In this document: piece after piece, positions 20,326 through 24,432 of the stretch
Position numbering within the stretch: position 1 is the first letter of the stretch
How the letters are laid out: each line of letters starts with the position of its first letter
NCBI RefSeq assembly: GCF_964246085.1
Contig: NZ_CAXTPD010000042.1
DNA length: 24,432 bases
Direction: 5' to 3' (one strand)
Source: Brotaphodocola sp003480315
GTDB lineage: Bacteria > Bacillota > Clostridia > Lachnospirales > Lachnospiraceae
Translations under genes and position numbers: made by a program
Notes under the pieces: model-generated
What the model saw: only the letters and a program-made list of their open reading frames with translations
Told to the model about the DNA's origin: nothing
Database searches by the model: none

Positions 20326-21712
20326 ACAGGTGCCGGATATTCTCTCCGATCAGGCACAGAGCCACTTAAACCGTACCATCCTGAAGCTGGCCTGGCCCGC
20401 GATCCTGGAGCAGTTTCTGATCTGTATGGCTTCTCTGGCAGACACCGCCATGGTAGGCTCCATCGGTGCTTCTGCCACTGCCGCAGTGGCTGTCAACATT
20501 TCCAGCATCTGGCTCATAAATGGCTTTATCACATCCTTAAGCGTGGGCTTTTCCTATCTGATCTCCCATGCGGTGGGCTCCGGCGATGATGCTCGTTCCC
20601 GCCGGATCACGGCCCAGGGACTTGTGTGCGCAGCCGTGCTTGGTCTTTTGCTGGCTCTTGGCGTAGAGCTCATCTGCCATCCGCTCCCCATCTGGCTTGG
20701 TGCTGCTCCGGAGGTCATTCCCCAGGCACAGCGCTACATGCAGATCATCGGCTACGGCCTCACGGCCCAGACACTCTCGGTAGTACTCTCCGCAATTTTC
20801 CGTTCTGCCGGAAACACGCGGATCCCGCTGGCTGCCAATCTGACCTCTAATGCAGCCAACATTGTCGGAAACTTTTTCCTGATCTATCCGGCACGAAGCC
20901 TGACCATCGGCTCCCACACCATTTCCATCTGGGGCGCCGGCCTTGGTGTGGCAGGAGCGGCCTGCTCCACCATGCTTTCCCAGATGCTTCTGCTGGTCAT
21001 TCTGCTGGTGTTCCTGACAACTTCCCAAACACCGATCCGGCTGCATCCGTTCCATACAGATTACCACGTGGAACGGCAGGTACTCGGTCAGCTCTGGCAT
21101 ATCAGTATTCCGGTTCTTCTGGAACGTCTGACTCTGACCTCCGGACAGGTGGCCTTAACAGCCATGATCTCCGGTCTTGGAACCATTTCCCTGGCAGCGC
21201 ACTATCTGACCAATCAGACCGAGGGACTGCTTTATCTGCCGGCCTACGGCTTCGCCTACACAGCTACTGCGCTGGTGGGCCAGGCTCTTGGTGCCGGACG
21301 CAGGGATCTGGCGGACCGGTTCGCCTTCCGCATCTGCTGGATCGGTTCTGTCGTTATTATCGCGGCCTGCGTGCCGGTTGCCATTTTTTCAAGGCCCATC
21401 ATCAGCCTGTTCAGCCGAGAACCTGAGGTCATTGCCCTGGGCAGCAAAACGCTGTTTATTGCGGCAGCCACGGAAATCTTCTTCAGCTTTACTGTCATCG
21501 CAGGCGGCATCTGCCGCGGCTCCGGCGATGTGCGTTTCTCCCTTCTGGTGAGCATCATCGGTATGTGGGGACTGCGGATCGGCCTGGTATGGCTGGCGAT
21601 CCACCCCCTGGCGCTGGGCGTGACAGGCGTATGGCTGGCCATTGCCGCAGACTGCTTCATCCGCATGCTGCTGTGTATCTGGCGGATCAAGAGCCGAAAA
21701 TGGCGGAAATAA
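20318..21712 (+). CDS. MATE family efflux transporter
   Basis: A 464-aa multidrug and toxin extrusion protein with about twelve membrane helices in two homologous MatE halves (about 20-180 and 240-405). It opens with LAWPAILEQFLICMASLADTAMVG, the typical first helix. It exports organic compounds in exchange for Na+ or H+. The start codon overlaps the end of the second deacetylase gene (ATGAATAA) and has only a weak ribosome binding site, so translation is likely coupled. Its place in this operon suggests export of a product or toxic substrate of the deacetylases, which is inference. Confidence 0.93.
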   Translation: MNKQVPDILSDQAQSHLNRTILKLAWPAILEQFLICMASLADTAMVGSIGASATAAVAVNISSIWLINGFITSLSVGFSYLISHAVGSGDDARSRRITAQGLVCAAVLGLLLALGVELICHPLPIWLGAAPEVIPQAQRYMQIIGYGLTAQTLSVVLSAIFRSAGNTRIPLAANLTSNAANIVGNFFLIYPARSLTIGSHTISIWGAGLGVAGAACSTMLSQMLLLVILLVFLTTSQTPIRLHPFHTDYHVERQVLGQLWHISIPVLLERLTLTSGQVALTAMISGLGTISLAAHYLTNQTEGLLYLPAYGFAYTATALVGQALGAGRRDLADRFAFRICWIGSVVIIAACVPVAIFSRPIISLFSREPEVIALGSKTLFIAAATEIFFSFTVIAGGICRGSGDVRFSLLVSIIGMWGLRIGLVWLAIHPLALGVTGVWLAIAADCFIRMLLCIWRIKSRKWRK

Positions 21713-21767
21713 CGCGGCTGCCCGGGAAGCGCCAAAACAGCAGAACAGAAAAAAGCAGGAGGATATT

Positions 21768-22352
21768 ATGGCAAAGAAAAACGCACGAAACACACGCGGA
21801 AAAATTGTAAATGCCGCATGGAAGCTCTTCTATGAGCAGGGCTATGAGGATACCACCGTGGAAGAGATCATTGACCTGTCCGGCACCTCCAAGGGGTCCT
21901 TTTACCACTATTTTGACGGCAAGGACGCGCTTCTTTCCACCTTAAGCTCCCTGTTTGATGAAAAATATGAAGCGCTTACCCTGGAGCTGACACCGGCCAT
22001 GAGCGCCATGGACCAGCTTCTCTTCTTAAACCAGGAACTGTTTCGTATGATCGAAAACAGCATCTCCCTGGATCTTCTGGCAAGACTTTATTCCACCCAG
22101 CTTACCACCAATGGTGAGAAGCATCTGCTGGACCATAACCGTATTTATTACAAGCTTCTGCGGAAGATCATTGCAAAGGGGCAGGCAGACGGACAGCTCA
22201 GTACCCGCTCGAATGTGAACGAGATGGTAAAGCTCTATGCCCTGTGCGAGCGGGCGCTTCTCTATGACTGGTGCCTCTGCTCGGGAGAGTATTCCCTGGT
22301 GGAATATGCCGGGAAAGTCATGCCCGGATTCTTAAGCAGCTTCCAGCCCTGA
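21768..22352 (+). CDS. TetR/AcrR family regulator
   Basis: A 194-aa one-component repressor with a TetR N-terminal helix-turn-helix (about 10-55: IVNAAWKLFYEQGYEDTTVE, then SGTSKGSFYHYFDGKDALL) and a C-terminal ligand-binding helical domain of no recognised subclass. GCAGGAGG before the ATG at 21768 sets the start. It is the last gene of the deacetylase-MATE operon, 55 bp after the MATE stop, and probably represses it in response to an exported or processed compound. A hairpin CAGCTTCC/GGAAGCTG (22337-22344 with 22359-22366) spans its stop codon but lacks a good T-run. Confidence 0.92.
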   Translation: MAKKNARNTRGKIVNAAWKLFYEQGYEDTTVEEIIDLSGTSKGSFYHYFDGKDALLSTLSSLFDEKYEALTLELTPAMSAMDQLLFLNQELFRMIENSISLDLLARLYSTQLTTNGEKHLLDHNRIYYKLLRKIIAKGQADGQLSTRSNVNEMVKLYALCERALLYDWCLCSGEYSLVEYAGKVMPGFLSSFQP

Positions 22353-22500
22353 CCGGCCGGAAGCTGTAAAAATGAAAAATTTTAATTTTTGTATTGACTT
22401 TCTTTTATTATATCGTCTACTCTGTTTTTCTTATAAAATCTAGTGTTTTTCGCTTATATTTCACTAATCGTACAGTATTCATTCTATACTTCATTCTGTA
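22353..22500. other. AT-rich spacer between the TetR gene and the putP promoter
   Basis: Mostly A/T from 22370 on, with AAAAAT/ATTTTT runs and no coding potential. I see no clear terminator with a GC stem followed by T's, apart from the hairpin at 22337-22366 followed by TAAAAATG. Confidence 0.4.
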
Positions 22501-22529
22501 TTGTGGTCTATTTTAGTTCATGCTATAAT
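22501..22529 (+). promoter_or_regulatory. Extended -10 promoter of putP
   Basis: TTGTGG (22501-22506), a 17-bp spacer and a perfect TATAAT (22524-22529) preceded by TGC, an extended -10. Transcription would begin near 22536, about 10 bp before the MITE-like element, giving a leader of about 195 nt. Confidence 0.7.
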
Positions 22530-22545
22530 TGAGCACATCATGCTG

Positions 22546-22692
22546 TCGGTTCGTAACCGTTCAGTAGGTCTGCGCATTTACTGCGCTGACCGTAAGAAAA
22601 CATAGGCGGGCAGGCAAAAATCCCATTGCCGCAGGCAATTTTTCATGGATTTTTGCTCGTGACTGTGAAGGTACTGAACAGTTACGTCGGTT
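22546..22692 (+). mobile_element. 135-bp MITE-like element with terminal inverted repeats and 6-bp target duplication
   Basis: The element spans 22552-22686. Its ends are CGTAACCGTTCAGTA (22552-22566) and the inverse of CGTAACTGTTCAGTA (22672-22686), 14 of 15 identical. Direct repeats TCGGTT flank it (22546-22551 and 22687-22692). Inside are a hairpin GGTCTGCGCA/TGCGCTGACC (9 of 10 paired) on the left and a nested hairpin on the right (CAAAAATCC/GGATTTTTG enclosing ATTGCC/GGCAAT). It encodes no protein. The right 77 bp recur upstream of the pseudouridine synthase gene. It lies between the putP promoter and the putP ribosome binding site. Confidence 0.8.
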
Positions 22693-22731
22693 CTTTATTT
22701 ATGCCGACAAAGGGAATGAGGAGGAAAATTT

Positions 22732-24267
22732 ATGCTATCAGGACAGATTGGAATCCTGGCAGCCATTGTCATTTATCTTGCGGCAATGGTATACGTGGGA
22801 TTCTATTTCAGCAAACAGGGCAGCGGCGATTCCGCTGACGATTTCTACTTAGGCGGCCGGAAGCTCGGACCGCTTGTAACCGCCATGAGCGCGGAGGCAT
22901 CCGACATGAGCAGCTGGCTCCTTATGGGACTTCCGGGTGTGGCTTATCTTTCCGGCATCGCGGACGCAGGCTGGACTGCCATCGGCCTTGGCATTGGCAC
23001 TTATTTAAACTGGCTGATCGTAGCACAGAGACTTCGCCGCTATTCTGTAGTCTGCAATGCCATCACCATCCCGGATTTCTTCTCCAGACGTTTTCACGAT
23101 CAGAAGAATATCCTGATGTGCATCTCCGCGATCATCATCCTGATTTTCTTTATTCCGTACACCGCCTCCGGCTTTAAGGCTATCGGAACCCTGTTCTCCA
23201 GCCTGTTCGGAGCAGATTATCACGTTGCCATGATCGTAGGCGCCATTGTTATTGTAGGATATACTGTCATGGGCGGCTTTATGGCAGTGTCTACCACTGA
23301 CCTCATCCAGAGTGTTGTTATGACCATCTCTCTGATCATCATTGTATTTTACGGTATCCACATGGCCGGTGGCTGGGACGAGGTCGTAAACAATGCAACC
23401 TCCCTGGCCGGTTACCTTTCCATGAACCACATTCATGACCGTGCAAGCGGAAACGCAGCTCCATACAGTCTGCTGACCATCATATCTACCGTGGCATGGG
23501 GACTTGGCTATTTCGGTATGCCGCATATCCTGCTCCGCTTCATGGCAATTGAGGATGAGAAAAAGCTGACCCTTTCCCGCCGGATCGCAACCGTATGGGT
23601 ACTGATTTCCATGTGCGTGGCTATCTTAATCGGCATCATCGGTTATGCTGCTTCCGTGGCGGGTGCAATCCCGCTCTTTACCCAGAGCTCTGAGTCTGAG
23701 ACCGTCATCATCCAGTTCGCGCATCTGCTGGGACAGCACAACTTCCTGCTTTCCCTGGTTGCGGGCGTGGTTCTGGCCGGTATCCTGGCGTGCACCATGT
23801 CCACCGCAGACTCCCAGCTGTTAACCGCAGCATCCGGTGTCTCCCAGAATCTGCTCCAGGATTTCTTAAAGATTAAAATGAGCACGGCAGCTTCCATGAT
23901 GGCAGCCCGCCTGACCGTAGTCGGTATTGCCATTGTCGGTGTATTCCTGGCCTGGAACCCGGACAGCTCCGTATTTTATATCGTATCCTTCGCATGGGCA
24001 GGCTTCGGTGCCGCGTTCGGCCCGCTGGTACTCTTCGCCCTGTTCTGGAAGCGCACTAACCTGCAGGGTGCCCTGGCCGGAATGGTAACAGGCGGCGCGA
24101 TGGTATTCGTATGGAAATACCTGGTACGCCCGATGGGAGGCACCTGGAATATTTATGAACTGCTTCCGGCATTCCTTGTATCCGCACTGGCCATTGTGAT
24201 CGTATCTCTGGCAACCGAGGCACCATCCGAGGAAATCTGCAGAGAATTTGATTCCGTCGGGAAATAA
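22732..24267 (+). CDS. putP: Sodium/proline symporter, PutP type (SSS family)
   Basis: Na+-coupled uptake of proline or a related solute. The 511-aa protein has about 13 membrane helices and the PutP signatures FYLGGRKLGPLVTAMSAEAS followed by Asp58 (equivalent to the Na+-site Asp55 of E. coli PutP) and WLLMGLPG. CTMSTADSQLL (about 360-370) contains the second Na+-site Ser/Thr pair. Length matches E. coli PutP. GAGGAGG before the ATG at 22732 sets the start. Its leader carries the MITE-like element, whose hairpins end 45 bp before the ATG. Proline is the most likely substrate by overall similarity. Confidence 0.92.
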   Translation: MLSGQIGILAAIVIYLAAMVYVGFYFSKQGSGDSADDFYLGGRKLGPLVTAMSAEASDMSSWLLMGLPGVAYLSGIADAGWTAIGLGIGTYLNWLIVAQRLRRYSVVCNAITIPDFFSRRFHDQKNILMCISAIIILIFFIPYTASGFKAIGTLFSSLFGADYHVAMIVGAIVIVGYTVMGGFMAVSTTDLIQSVVMTISLIIIVFYGIHMAGGWDEVVNNATSLAGYLSMNHIHDRASGNAAPYSLLTIISTVAWGLGYFGMPHILLRFMAIEDEKKLTLSRRIATVWVLISMCVAILIGIIGYAASVAGAIPLFTQSSESETVIIQFAHLLGQHNFLLSLVAGVVLAGILACTMSTADSQLLTAASGVSQNLLQDFLKIKMSTAASMMAARLTVVGIAIVGVFLAWNPDSSVFYIVSFAWAGFGAAFGPLVLFALFWKRTNLQGALAGMVTGGAMVFVWKYLVRPMGGTWNIYELLPAFLVSALAIVIVSLATEAPSEEICREFDSVGK

Positions 24268-24432
24268 AAATTTAAGTTGCAAAGCTAAATAAAGGTCCGG
24301 AAGAGAATGAGACCGCTTTCCTCTATTTTCACATATCGTTGTTTGCTTGCTCTCACTAACACGCGTTCGCCTGTGTCGGATTAACATCCGCCACATTCGG
24401 ACGTGTGTGCTCAAGATGCAAACACCTGATAT
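24268..24432. other. Right-end flank without a recognised gene
   Basis: No gene start is visible. A weak hairpin (GGAAG.../...CTTTCC, about 24299-24334) followed by TCTATTTTC may end the putP transcript. A short CGGAT-TAAC-ATCCG hairpin lies near 24377-24390. Confidence 0.3.

Noticed and set aside
22390..22440. Second putP promoter starting at TTGACT near 22394
   Set aside because: A -35-like TTGACT is present but no -10 hexamer lies at 16-18 bp spacing; the extended -10 promoter at 22501-22529 is much better.
22626..22838. 70-codon plus-strand frame running from the MITE-like element into putP
   Set aside because: Begins inside repeat DNA, is out of frame with putP and has no ribosome binding site.

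Overview
The window looks like chromosomal DNA of an anaerobic, endospore-forming member of the Firmicutes, most likely the Lachnospiraceae (Clostridia). Evidence: strong AGGAGG-type ribosome binding sites, consensus sigma-A promoters, two sporulation genes (a SipL-type SPOCS/LysM protein and SpoIIID), a [4Fe-4S] cysteine desulfidase, a DMSO-reductase-family molybdoenzyme, and a stand-alone TSCPD protein. GC is moderate (roughly half by eye). There are no rRNA or tRNA genes, CRISPR arrays or complete transposons.

Layout. 1-3.8 kb (minus): a GAF-GGDEF sensor gene overlapping a DmsA-like molybdoprotein gene, which in turn overlaps a 102-aa gene of unknown function. 3.9-6.3 kb: L-cysteine desulfidase (minus), with its own terminator, divergent from a LysR regulator. 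6.3-9.2 kb: small proteins (TSCPD, HicB-like), an RluA-type pseudouridine synthase gene carrying a dense DnaA-box cluster and a strange C-terminal insert, a hemolysin III/TrhA membrane protein and a GIY-YIG protein. 9.2-12.4 kb (minus): a structured intergenic gap, sipL, serine acetyltransferase and a PrcB-like lipoprotein. 12.4-16 kb: a D-2-hydroxyacid dehydrogenase divergent from a histidine phosphatase, spoIIID, an unrecorded 57-aa gene and a FUSC membrane protein. 16-18.4 kb (minus): a complete polar amino acid ABC importer (binding protein, permease, ATPase). 18.5-22.4 kb (plus): an operon of two paralogous NodB-type deacetylases, a MATE exporter and a TetR regulator behind a perfect TTGACA-17-TATAAT promoter. 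22.4-24.4 kb: a PutP-type sodium/solute symporter whose leader carries a 135-bp MITE-like element.

How things fit together. Sulfur amino acid metabolism appears twice (cysteine desulfidase and serine acetyltransferase), and amino acid uptake twice (ABC importer, PutP). The two sporulation genes share one upstream design: a terminator-like hairpin closing the upstream transcription unit, the gene's ribosome binding site inside or touching the 3' arm, and a sigma-E-like -10 sequence (CATAGACT) between the arms. A transcript from that internal promoter would lack the 5' arm and be free for translation, whereas read-through RNA would be terminated or masked.

The most unusual non-coding signals are these paired hairpin/sporulation promoters, the MITE-like element with a 77-bp relative (71/77 identical) upstream of the pseudouridine synthase, the DnaA-box cluster, and a perfect 21-bp palindrome just downstream of the hemolysin III promoter. 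No complete novel defence or biosynthetic system was found. The best candidate for an undescribed functional unit is the deacetylase pair-MATE-TetR operon.
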